Shown here: one piece after another, positions 42,786 to 50,496 of the stretch
How positions within the stretch are numbered: the stretch's first letter is position 1
Layout: each line of letters opens with the position of its first letter
Assembly (NCBI GenBank): GCA_937968015.1
Contig: CALBSO010000059.1
Location: 15,884-79,883 of the forward strand
Origin: an uncultured Thermomicrobia bacterium
GTDB lineage: Bacteria; Chloroflexota; Chloroflexia; Thermomicrobiales; JALYUS01
Direction of reading: 5' to 3'
Length of the DNA stretch: 64,000 nucleotides
Position numbers and translations under genes: made by a program
Notes under the pieces: model-generated
What the model was told of the DNA's origin: nothing
Database searches by the model: none
Seen by the model: only the letters and a program-made list of their open reading frames with translations

Positions 42786-42812
42786 AGTATACCGCTGTTT
42801 CGCGGCTGTCGA
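42786..42812 (-). promoter_or_regulatory. Candidate mutM promoter
   Basis: Minus strand TCGACA (42812-42807) and TATACT (42791-42786) with a short 15-bp spacer, in the 74-bp mutM-mutY gap. Confidence 0.35.
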
Positions 42813-42818
42813 GTACGG

Positions 42819-42824
42819 TACAAT
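42819..42824 (+). promoter_or_regulatory. -10 element implying leaderless mutY mRNA
   Basis: TACAAT ends 6 nt before the mutY ATG, so transcription would start at or next to the start codon. No ribosome binding site is visible. The -35 region is weak. Confidence 0.35.
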
Positions 42825-42830
42825 CCAGCC

Positions 42831-43778
42831 ATGAACGCCGATCCATCCACGCCGCCGTCCACGCCCGATCTGACGCATCTCCCAACGATTCAGCAGACGC
42901 TCCTCGACTGGTACGCCCGCGAAGGGCGGGACTTGCCGTGGCGGCGGACGCGCGACCCGTACGCGATCCTCGTCTCCGAACTGATGTTGCAGCAGACGCA
43001 GGTGGATCGCGTCGTCCCGAAATGGGAGGAGTGGCTGGCACGGTTTCCGACCCTCGCATCGCTGGCGGATGCACCGACGAGCGACGTGATCAAGGCGTGG
43101 GCGGGGTTGGGGTACAACCGGCGTGCGATCAATCTCCAGCGGCTCGCACAAGCGGTCGTTGCGGTACATGGCGGGCGTGTCCCGGAGGATGTCGCGGAAT
43201 TGAAGGCGCTCCCCGGCATTGGGCCATACACGGCGGGTGCGGTCGCCGCCTTCGCGCATAACCGCCCGGTGGCGATGGTGGATGTCAATATCCGCCGCCT
43301 TTTGCACCGCCTCTTTGTTGGTGCGGAGGCGCCGGACTACCGCCTCTCCGAGGCTGCCATCTGGACGCTGGCGCGCGCCGCCGTGCCGCCAGGCCGGAGC
43401 GCGGACTGGCATCAGGCGCTGATGGATCTCGGTGCGACGATCTGCCGCTCTCGCCCGCTCTGTGACCGCTGCCCGGTGCGCGCGTGGTGCCGCGCCGCGC
43501 CGGAGTGGGCACTCCTGCCGCCCGATGTGCCGCGCCCGACGCGGTCGCAGGGCAAGTGGGAAGGCTCCAATCGCCAGTATCGCGGCCGCATCCTCCGCAC
43601 CCTCGGCGCACTCCCACACGGCGACACCCTCTCGCTGCCACTCCTCGGCGCGCGGGTGCGCGAGGGATACACCGAATCTGACGCGGCATGGCTTCTTGGC
43701 CTCGTCCGCGCGCTCGTCAATGATGGTCTCGTTCTCCTTTCCGGTGACGAGGGCGCGTATGCCGTCCGGCTCCCCTGA
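42831..43778 (+). CDS. mutY: A/G-specific adenine glycosylase (MutY)
   Basis: A 315-residue enzyme removing adenine paired with 8-oxoguanine. Catalytic Glu50 is in SELMLQQTQ, helix-hairpin-helix LPGIGPYTAGAV at 128-139, and catalytic Asp151 in VDVNIRR. The iron-sulfur cysteines are 205, 211, 214 and 220, so the first gap is C-x5-C, one shorter than the usual C-x6-C. The C-terminal 8-oxoG-recognition NUDIX-like domain is reduced to about 85 residues. Divergent from mutM. Confidence 0.93.
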   Translation: MNADPSTPPSTPDLTHLPTIQQTLLDWYAREGRDLPWRRTRDPYAILVSELMLQQTQVDRVVPKWEEWLARFPTLASLADAPTSDVIKAWAGLGYNRRAINLQRLAQAVVAVHGGRVPEDVAELKALPGIGPYTAGAVAAFAHNRPVAMVDVNIRRLLHRLFVGAEAPDYRLSEAAIWTLARAAVPPGRSADWHQALMDLGATICRSRPLCDRCPVRAWCRAAPEWALLPPDVPRPTRSQGKWEGSNRQYRGRILRTLGALPHGDTLSLPLLGARVREGYTESDAAWLLGLVRALVNDGLVLLSGDEGAYAVRLP

Positions 43779-43779
43779 T

Positions 43780-43811
43780 GGAGTGGTGCAGGCTTCAGCC
43801 TATGCCACTCC
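43780..43811. terminator. Hairpin after mutY
   Basis: GGAGTGG and CCACTCC flank an inner CAGGC/GCCT stem. It overlaps the mutY end. The inner AGGCTTCAGCCT resembles the hairpin after ndk (21894) and one at 22264, so it may also be a small dispersed repeat. Confidence 0.5.
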
Positions 43812-43896
43812 GCGTTGATGTCACACGGCGTGTTCTCCCGGTGTTACCATACGATGTGAAGGCAGGTCCGGGGGCGTCTTGGGAGCAGCGGGGAAC

Positions 43897-45138
43897 ATGA
43901 GCACACAGACGACAATTGCGCGGTATGGGCGGTGGCTCGTCGCGCTCGGTTTTGTTCTGCGGATAACCATGTCCGGCCCGGTCGCGTTGCCGGTAGCAGC
44001 GGCGGATCTGCCGTTCGCAGGGGATGACACGTTCCAGCTCGGCCCAACGATCGTCGGCGACCCGACGACCGTTTCGATCGCGGTGGACCGTGCCTATGGC
44101 CCGCTCGCGGATGATGCCGGTCATCTGCACGCGGACCTGATCGGCAAAAGTGTCGTGGCTGATACCGCCCTTGAGGTCGCGCCAGCAGACGGAGCGCCAC
44201 CGGCTTTTTCCGTCGCGATCAACGGCTTCGCGGTGCAGAGTGGATGGCAGCCGGTCGGATCGGATAGCCGCGTCTACCGCCTGACACTCCCGACGGCGCA
44301 AGTTCTCTTCCCGCAGCCCGGCGATGCGGACACTGCGCTTATCCCGCGCATCAACATACTGACGCTCACCGGCGCGTCGGCATCGCTGGATTGGTTGCGG
44401 CTGATCGTGCCCGGTACGCCGCCCGTACTCTTGATGGCGGGCGCCGACTTGTCGTGCGGCACGCCCGGCCCGACCGATACGACCGAGACCTGGGACGACT
44501 GGGGCCGCTGGCTGACGACGGACGGCATCCCCTACCGCGCTCCCGCTCGCGATGGGCGGCTGACCGTCACGGAACAACTCCCGGCGCTCGACAATGGTTA
44601 CGCCTTCCTCCGGCGCGCGTACGGCCCGGATCGCCCCGGTCTCTCGCCGCGCGTCACGCTCGTCGGCTACAGCATGGGCGGGCTGGTGGCGCGGCTCTGG
44701 GCGTTCCAGCACCCCGGCGTGGTGACGCACGTCGTCGAGATTGCCAGCCCGGACGCCGGAACGGATGCCGCGGCGAACTTCTTCGCCATCTTTCTCTCCC
44801 GCTGCGCGAGCGGCGCGCTGCATGATCTGTCGCCCTTCTTCGTCGCTGACTTTAACAACCGCGTGGACCTCTCCCACTATTGGGATCCGGACCCCGCCGC
44901 GACGCACATCACCACGATGACCGCCGTGCCGCCAAATGGGGAGGAGACGGATGGCGTCGTGCCAGCGGCGAGTGCCGATGCTCTGCCCTACGCGACGCAT
45001 CTGACGTGGGTGGCGGATGTCGTCGCGCGCTCGATTTCGCTCCATCTCGCACTTCCTCATGCCGAGAAGGTTTATACGGACCTGCGCGATGCGTCAGGGT
45101 TCGCATCGCCGTTGCCGGATGCGCGGACGGGGCAATAG
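43897..45138 (+). CDS. Exported alpha/beta-hydrolase (lipase-like)
   Basis: A 413-residue protein. The signal peptide covers about residues 1-36. A beta-rich N-terminal domain of about 140 residues (DTFQLGPTIVGDPTTVSIAVD..) precedes the hydrolase. The nucleophile elbow is GYSMGGLVARLW, with candidate Asp in the SPDAGTD or DPDPA region and a His near the C-terminus. The form resembles secreted triacylglycerol lipases/PGAP1-like hydrolases. ATG43897 has GGGGAA upstream. The substrate is unknown. Confidence 0.7.
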   Translation: MSTQTTIARYGRWLVALGFVLRITMSGPVALPVAAADLPFAGDDTFQLGPTIVGDPTTVSIAVDRAYGPLADDAGHLHADLIGKSVVADTALEVAPADGAPPAFSVAINGFAVQSGWQPVGSDSRVYRLTLPTAQVLFPQPGDADTALIPRINILTLTGASASLDWLRLIVPGTPPVLLMAGADLSCGTPGPTDTTETWDDWGRWLTTDGIPYRAPARDGRLTVTEQLPALDNGYAFLRRAYGPDRPGLSPRVTLVGYSMGGLVARLWAFQHPGVVTHVVEIASPDAGTDAAANFFAIFLSRCASGALHDLSPFFVADFNNRVDLSHYWDPDPAATHITTMTAVPPNGEETDGVVPAASADALPYATHLTWVADVVARSISLHLALPHAEKVYTDLRDASGFASPLPDARTGQ

Positions 45139-45359
45139 GCGGTATCTCCGGCGAGAGAAACCGCACCGGATGCTCACACGGCAATGCGTCGTCACCGTTC
45201 GGAGCCGAGCAATCAACATTTTGTGTATCCGTTCATCGCCTCCACACAATATGCACACTTTCTGCTATCATGCGTCTGATATGCTCAATCGGCGTGGCAC
45301 GCGGGTGACGGGAAACGTCGTGTGCCGCTTGCCGTCGCGAACGGAAGAGGATAGCGACG

Positions 45360-46466
45360 ATGTCCACCTGGCCTGACCGCACGGTTGCACCGGACGACGC
45401 CCCGACGCTGCTGTTCACGATCCATGACGTCCCCTTTGTCGTCCGCTCGAACGACGCGGCGGTGATCGCGCACGTCGGGCGATTGGTGCAGCGCTACCGG
45501 GCGGCGGAGCCGCAGGCGGCAACGGGGCCGCGGCAGGAACTGAACGCCATTCAGGGCGTTTCCACCATGGATACGGGCCGTCTGACCGATGTGCCGCGAC
45601 GTTCCGGCACGCGGAAACCGGCGCGGGTGGCGACCGCCGATCTGGGCGACAGCCGCGTGATCCTTCGACGCGAGACGGGCGTCGTGACGACGATCCGGCC
45701 CGATGGGTGGACGATCACCGGCGACCTCCGGGCGCATCCGGGCGAGGTGACGCGTGCGCTGGATGCGATGCTCTCACTCGCGCTCGTCGAGCGGGGCTAC
45801 CTGACGCTCAAGGGGTCCGCTCTGACGCGGGATGGGCGAGGCGTCGCGCTCGTCGGTGGGCCGGACACCGCCCGCCGCGCACTGGCAGTAACGCTCCTCG
45901 GACGAGGTTTCCGGTGGGTGACGGAGGATGCATTGCTCGTGCGCGTCGCCGCTGGGCACGTCGAGATGCGGGGCTTGCCCGGTCTCCTGCGCCTCGGCCC
46001 CGCCGCGATGCTCGCGCATCCGGCCCTCCGTGCCATGCTCTCAGACGACGAGCGCGCGCGGTACGCGGGGCAGACGTGGCGCGACCTGCGGGAGATCGAG
46101 GCGCGCTACGTCGTGGAGGCGGCGGACGCTTTCGGCGTGGATGGGACTGCGGCGGGCGGTGTGCTGGAGATGATCGTCGCGCTCCGCTGGAAGGGCAGCG
46201 AGACGGATGGCCCACCCGCCGTCACCCCCCTTGCCCGCTCCGAGGCGTATGAGGCGCTGGCGGACGCGACCCGCTCCTACGGGCTGTACGATGTATGCGG
46301 CTCACTCCCGCCGAACTTCCACCGCCTCCAGCGCATCGCGGAGACCGTCACGATGCACGCCGTCACCGGGCCGGTGGAGTTGCAAACCGTCGCGGATGCC
46401 CTGGTCGCTGACGAAGCGGAGATTGCCGCGCACAACATCGCCGCGACCGCCAATGGGACACACTGA
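45360..46466 (+). CDS. HprK-like protein with degenerate P-loop
   Basis: A 368-residue protein. The middle (VERGYLTLKGSALTRDGRGVALVGGPDTARRALAVTLLGRGFRWVTEDALLV, about 140-191) follows the layout of HPr-kinase-like proteins (L.GSAV...G.G..L.G..G.GKST...L..GF....DD...). But the Walker A reads GGPDTARRAL with no Gly-Lys-Ser/Thr, so ATP hydrolysis is doubtful. Such proteins often sit in peptide or sugar signalling loci. It ends 3 bp before the ppx start, so the two share a transcript. The 221-bp gap upstream shows nothing I can name. Confidence 0.55.
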   Translation: MSTWPDRTVAPDDAPTLLFTIHDVPFVVRSNDAAVIAHVGRLVQRYRAAEPQAATGPRQELNAIQGVSTMDTGRLTDVPRRSGTRKPARVATADLGDSRVILRRETGVVTTIRPDGWTITGDLRAHPGEVTRALDAMLSLALVERGYLTLKGSALTRDGRGVALVGGPDTARRALAVTLLGRGFRWVTEDALLVRVAAGHVEMRGLPGLLRLGPAAMLAHPALRAMLSDDERARYAGQTWRDLREIEARYVVEAADAFGVDGTAAGGVLEMIVALRWKGSETDGPPAVTPLARSEAYEALADATRSYGLYDVCGSLPPNFHRLQRIAETVTMHAVTGPVELQTVADALVADEAEIAAHNIAATANGTH

Positions 46467-46469
46467 ACG

Positions 46470-47438
46470 GTGGCGTACCGTGCCGCCGTGCTTGATGTCG
46501 GGACGAACACCGTCCGCCTGCTCGTCGCTGATTGCACGGACGGCGGCCTGACGCCGGTGCTCGACCGGACGCATATGTCCCGTCTCGGCCTCGGCGCGAG
46601 TGCGGACGGCACGCTGGCAGCGGAAAGCGTCGCCCGCACCGCTGAGGGGGCGATCTCGCTCGTCCGCGAGGCACGCGCGGCGGGCACGACGACGATCCTG
46701 ATGGTCGGCACCGCCGCCGTACGGGACGCGCCGAACCGGGATGCGCTCCTCGAACGGATTGAGCGAGAGACGGGCATCGCCTGCCGTGTCATTGATGGCG
46801 AGACCGAGGCGTCCCTGACCTTCCTCGGTGCGACCGCTGGCTATCCGCTCGACGGTACACTGGCGGTCGGCGACATCGGCGGCGGCAGCACGGAGCGGAT
46901 CATCGCGGTGGACGGCACGATTCGCGAGCGGTTTTCTGTGCCGATCGGCTCCGGCCGTCTGACAGAGCGGACAATCACGCATGACCCGCCGACGGACGCC
47001 GATCTCGCCGCCGCGACGCGCGCCGCTGACGATGCCCTCCGCACGCTGCGACCGGTCCGGGCGGCCGCACTCCTGCTCGCGGGGGGCACCGCCTCCGCGC
47101 TCGGCACATTGCAAGGCACGGTGACCCTCGACGATGCAGCCCTCGATGCCGCGCTCGCGATGCTCCAATCCATGCCTGCCGCCGCGCTCGCTCCGAAGGT
47201 TGATTTGGAAGTGGCCCGCGTCAGCCTGATGGCGGCGGGTGCGATCATCGTCCGCGCGCTTGCCCACACCTGCGGCCTCACCGCCGCGACGGTCGCCCGT
47301 GGCGGCATCCGTGAGGGCACATTGCTCGCCGCAATGCGGGGAGAGTACGGCTTCTCTCTCCGAGGGGGGAAAAACGATTTGCCACGAAAGCAGAGAGAAC
47401 AGGGTAACGGGAGAGATGAAGTGCATGGGTGTGATTGA
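46470..47438 (+). CDS. ppx: Ppx/GppA phosphatase (exopolyphosphatase/pppGpp phosphatase)
   Basis: A 322-residue ASKHA-fold protein: AAVLDVGTNTVRLLVAD (phosphate-1), TAAVRDAPNRDALLERIERETG, the catalytic Glu region GETEASLTFLG, VGDIGGGSTERI (phosphate-2) and LAGGTASALGTL. It lacks the C-terminal HD-type domain of long Ppx. It splits phosphate from polyphosphate or pppGpp. GTG46470. The last 25 residues (KNDLPRKQREQG..) are encoded by repeat-like DNA. Followed directly by two CHAD half-genes. Confidence 0.88.
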   Translation: MAYRAAVLDVGTNTVRLLVADCTDGGLTPVLDRTHMSRLGLGASADGTLAAESVARTAEGAISLVREARAAGTTTILMVGTAAVRDAPNRDALLERIERETGIACRVIDGETEASLTFLGATAGYPLDGTLAVGDIGGGSTERIIAVDGTIRERFSVPIGSGRLTERTITHDPPTDADLAAATRAADDALRTLRPVRAAALLLAGGTASALGTLQGTVTLDDAALDAALAMLQSMPAAALAPKVDLEVARVSLMAAGAIIVRALAHTCGLTAATVARGGIREGTLLAAMRGEYGFSLRGGKNDLPRKQREQGNGRDEVHGCD

Positions 47439-47458
47439 GTGATAAGGGGCAAGAGAAG

Positions 47459-47929
47459 GTGAGCAAGAAGGAGAGACAGTTCGGCCCGGAGACTGCCTTT
47501 CGCGATGCCGCCGCGCGAGCGCTAACCGAACGGCTCGATGCGCTGATGGCACACGAAGCGGGCACGCGGACGGGGACCGATCCGGAGGAATTGCACGATA
47601 TGCGTGTCGCCTCGCGGCGGTTGCGGGCGGCGGTGGAAGCGTTCAGCGTCTGCTACCAGGGCAAGGAGTTCGCGCGGGTCGCGAAGCAAACGAAGGAATT
47701 GACCGACGCGCTCGGTGGTGTGCGGGACAGCGATGTGCTGCTCGCGCGGATGGAAGCGTACGCCGCGACCGTGCCGCCGGACGAACGGCCCGCCATCGCC
47801 GGGTTCATCGGCCGCATCGAGGCGGACCGAGAAACGCGCCGCGCGACGATGCTGCGCGCCCTCGATGACCTGGCGGCAACCCACTACGCGAAGCGGTTTC
47901 GTGCCGTCGCCGCGCATCCCACCAATTAG
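47459..47929 (+). CDS. CHAD domain, N-terminal half (split gene, part 1)
   Basis: A 156-residue helical protein with the CHAD signature ELHDMRVASRRLRAAVEAF (His and Arg of the polyphosphate-binding groove) followed by LGGVRDSDVLLARM. It corresponds to the first four-helix bundle of a normal CHAD domain of about 300 residues. The start is GTG47459 (or TTG47435, which overlaps ppx). Its stop is 9 bp before the second half-gene. Confidence 0.75.
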   Translation: MSKKERQFGPETAFRDAAARALTERLDALMAHEAGTRTGTDPEELHDMRVASRRLRAAVEAFSVCYQGKEFARVAKQTKELTDALGGVRDSDVLLARMEAYAATVPPDERPAIAGFIGRIEADRETRRATMLRALDDLAATHYAKRFRAVAAHPTN

Positions 47930-47938
47930 GAGCACCGA

Positions 47939-48526
47939 ATGGCCCGCGCACGCACCATCCATGGCCTGAAACCGAAGGGAACCGTCCGCGCCAATGCGCG
48001 GAAGATCGTCGCCGCCCGCACCGACGAATTTTTTGCGTTCGCGCCCTTCCTTGCCGATTCGACGAACATCACGGAGTTGCACGACATGCGGATCGCTGCC
48101 AAGCGCCTCCGCTACGCCCTCGAACTCTTCGCCGACGCGCTCGGCCCGGAGACCGCCGCCTGCATCGAGCGTATCAAGGAGTTTCAGGAGGTCGTCGGCG
48201 ACATCCATGACCACGATGTACATGCGGACATCCTGCGCGCCCATCTGGAAACTCTCGCCGCCGCTCGCGCGCACACGCTCGCCGACCGCGCGATGCGGAC
48301 GGACGAAGCGATCGAACCATTCAAGAAGCAGAGCCGCGCCTTCGTCACCGACGATGCCTGGGTCGCGGAGCAGGCCGCGATCGCCGCCGCCATCGTCCGC
48401 ACGATGCGCGAGCGACGGCAGCGGCACACCGACCTCGTCGCCGAGTGGGAGCGGTGGAACGCGGCGGGTTTGCGCGAGCAGTTGGATGCCCTCTCCCCCG
48501 GCCCTTCCGCGAAACGCGATTTTTAA
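47939..48526 (+). CDS. CHAD domain, C-terminal half (split gene, part 2)
   Basis: A 195-residue protein: ELHDMRIAAKRLRYALELFADAL, FQEVVGDIHDHDVHADIL, then a long charged helix. This is the second bundle of CHAD (HxxRIxxKRLRYxLE, QxxxGxxxD). It has its own AGGAG and ATG, and neither half shows frame damage, so a two-chain CHAD is plausible. CHAD proteins bind polyphosphate granules, which fits the adjacent ppx. Confidence 0.75.
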   Translation: MARARTIHGLKPKGTVRANARKIVAARTDEFFAFAPFLADSTNITELHDMRIAAKRLRYALELFADALGPETAACIERIKEFQEVVGDIHDHDVHADILRAHLETLAAARAHTLADRAMRTDEAIEPFKKQSRAFVTDDAWVAEQAAIAAAIVRTMRERRQRHTDLVAEWERWNAAGLREQLDALSPGPSAKRDF

Positions 48527-48538
48527 ACCGCGCGGCTT

Positions 48539-48558
48539 CACTCATTGCTCATCGCTGA
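48539..48558. repeat. Single heptamer-repeat arm (TCATTGC)
   Basis: CACTCATTGCTCATCGCTGA after the CHAD stop has the period and wording of family A, with no inverted partner nearby. Confidence 0.4.
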
Positions 48559-48620
48559 CAGCGGCATCAATCTTGCAAACGCCTTCCGGTTGATCGGGCG
48601 CGCGTGAGCGGGAGTAGGGT

Positions 48621-50111
48621 ATGGCGCGTCTCGGGTGGGGAGGGACGGAACGCGTGATTCCTGTACTGCCGACGCATATCGCGGGACTGGATGAAATCCT
48701 TGGTGGGGGTATCCCGCATCGCTCGACGATCATTCTCCTCGGTAGGTCGGGGGCGGGCAAGACGATTCTCACCGAACAGATCGCGATTCAGCAGGCGAAA
48801 GCGGGCAAACGCGTTCTCGTTCTTACCGCGCTCTCGGAATCGCACGAGCAACTGCTGACCTCACTTCGCCAGTTCTCGTTTTTTGACGAGGCACTCGTTG
48901 GCGACCGCATGCGCTACCTCAGCATTCAGACCCTCCTGCGGGACGGATTGGCGGCGACGGCGGATTCCATCCTCGAGATCGTCCGTGCGGAGGATGTCTC
49001 GCTCGTCATCCTCGATGGCTTCCGGGGCGTCGCGGGCTTCGCCAATTCGGAGAGTGAAGTGCGGCTCTTCCTCTACGAAGTGCGCACCCGGCTCGCGCTC
49101 ATGGAAGTAACGACCCTCGTGACACTCGAAGCCATGCCCGGCCAGGAGAGCGATTCAAGCGCGCTGACCGTCGCGGACGGCATTATCAAACTGCACAACT
49201 CCCTCTGGGGCGTGCGGCATCGCCGCCAGATCGAGATTCAGAAACTCCGGGCGATGAACCATCTCGATGGCTTGCACACGATGACGATTACCGGCGATGG
49301 GATTATCTGTTACCCGCGCCATGAAGCCGTCTACCGAACCGTGAACTATACCGTCAGCCGTGAGCGTGCCGCGCTTGGCCTGCCCGAACTCGATGCAATG
49401 CTCCGTGGCGGGTTGAACCGGGGCACGGTGACGTTCTTCGCGGGCAGTCCCGGCGTGGGGAAGACGCTGACCGCGCTCCACTATGTAATGGAGGGCGTGG
49501 CGGCGGGCGAGCCGGGGCTTTTTATCTGTTTCAATGAGAGCGAGGAGCAACTCTCTCTCAAGGCGGAGAATTTCGGTCTCGATCTGCGTGGCGCTGTCGC
49601 GCGCGGGGATGTGTCGCTGCTCTGTCTTGCGCCAGTCGAACTTGAAGTGGACATGCTCGCGGCGATGCTGCGAAACCGCGTCGAACGCCTCGGTATCCGG
49701 CGGCTGGTCATTGATTCGATTGCCTCTGTCGAAGGAGCGATTCTCGAACCGAACCGCGCGCCCGGATTCTTCGCCTCGCTCGTGAACTATCTGCGCGAGC
49801 GGAACGTCACCACGATCATGACGCAAGAGAGCAATGTCTCCGGTGACGGTCTGGGTGTGTCGCTCGGAGCGATTCTTGCGGACAACCTGATCCTGCTCCG
49901 CTCAATCGAGTACCGGGACCACCTGTACCGCGTTATCTCCGTCCTGAAGATGCGGCAAAGTGGCTTCGATCATGGCCTGCGCGAATTTCGCATTGAGGAC
50001 GGGACGATCCGGGTCGTGCCCGTGGAAGAGAGTGGCATCGTGGTGATGGACGGCCTCACCGCGCGGGAGCAGCGTACGATGCGTAGGACTCAGCCTGATG
50101 GGGACGCGTAA
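48621..50111 (+). CDS. KaiC-like two-domain RecA-fold ATPase
   Basis: A 496-residue double-domain protein. Domain 1: LDEILGGGIPHRSTIILLGRSGAGKT (Walker A 41-48), LVILDGFRG (Walker B). Domain 2: LDAMLRGGLNRGTVTFFAGSPGVGKT (Walker A 275-282), FNESEEQLSLKAENFG and LVIDSIASVE. The GxxxLDxxLxGG start of each half is the KaiC/GvpD pattern. Autophosphorylation residues cannot be assigned. Outside cyanobacteria such proteins usually act in signalling rather than a clock. It overlaps the response regulator by 14 nt, implying joint action. Confidence 0.85.
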   Translation: MARLGWGGTERVIPVLPTHIAGLDEILGGGIPHRSTIILLGRSGAGKTILTEQIAIQQAKAGKRVLVLTALSESHEQLLTSLRQFSFFDEALVGDRMRYLSIQTLLRDGLAATADSILEIVRAEDVSLVILDGFRGVAGFANSESEVRLFLYEVRTRLALMEVTTLVTLEAMPGQESDSSALTVADGIIKLHNSLWGVRHRRQIEIQKLRAMNHLDGLHTMTITGDGIICYPRHEAVYRTVNYTVSRERAALGLPELDAMLRGGLNRGTVTFFAGSPGVGKTLTALHYVMEGVAAGEPGLFICFNESEEQLSLKAENFGLDLRGAVARGDVSLLCLAPVELEVDMLAAMLRNRVERLGIRRLVIDSIASVEGAILEPNRAPGFFASLVNYLRERNVTTIMTQESNVSGDGLGVSLGAILADNLILLRSIEYRDHLYRVISVLKMRQSGFDHGLREFRIEDGTIRVVPVEESGIVVMDGLTAREQRTMRRTQPDGDA

Positions 50112-50496
50112 GGTGGCGACGATCCTCATCGTGGACGACGAAGAACCCGTCGTGGACCTACTGACCGATATGCTGGAGGATGACGGCCACACGGTCATTG
50201 CCGCCTTTAATGGGCGCGTCGCGTTGGAGATCGTCGCGCGGCAGCAACCCGATCTCGTGATCAGCGATGTGATGATGCCGTTCGTGGACGGCATTCAGTT
50301 GTGCAAGCGGCTCCGCGAGGAGCATGATCCGCGTAGCCTGCCCATCATTCTGATGAGCGCCGCCCTCCCGCCCGACCTCTCGACGTGCGGCGCGAACGCC
50401 TTCCTCGGCAAACCCTTCGATATTGACCGCTTCGACGACCTGATCGCGTCGTATGTGTATGGCCGCGGGCCATATCGAAATGGCGCGTTGAAATAA
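50098..50496 (+). CDS. Single-domain response regulator
   Basis: A 132-residue receiver only. Acidic pocket DDEE at 13-16, phospho-acceptor Asp57 (LVISDVMMP), Ser/Thr at MSAAL, and the conserved Lys in LGKPFD. There is no output domain, so it should work by binding a partner, perhaps the KaiC-like ATPase it overlaps. ATG50098 or GTG50113. It overlaps the next gene by 1 nt. Confidence 0.9.
   Translation: MGTRKVATILIVDDEEPVVDLLTDMLEDDGHTVIAAFNGRVALEIVARQQPDLVISDVMMPFVDGIQLCKRLREEHDPRSLPIILMSAALPPDLSTCGANAFLGKPFDIDRFDDLIASYVYGRGPYRNGALK

Noticed and set aside
48621..50111. A circadian Kai clock
   Set aside because: No kaiA or kaiB is nearby, and KaiC-like double ATPases are widespread in non-clock signalling.
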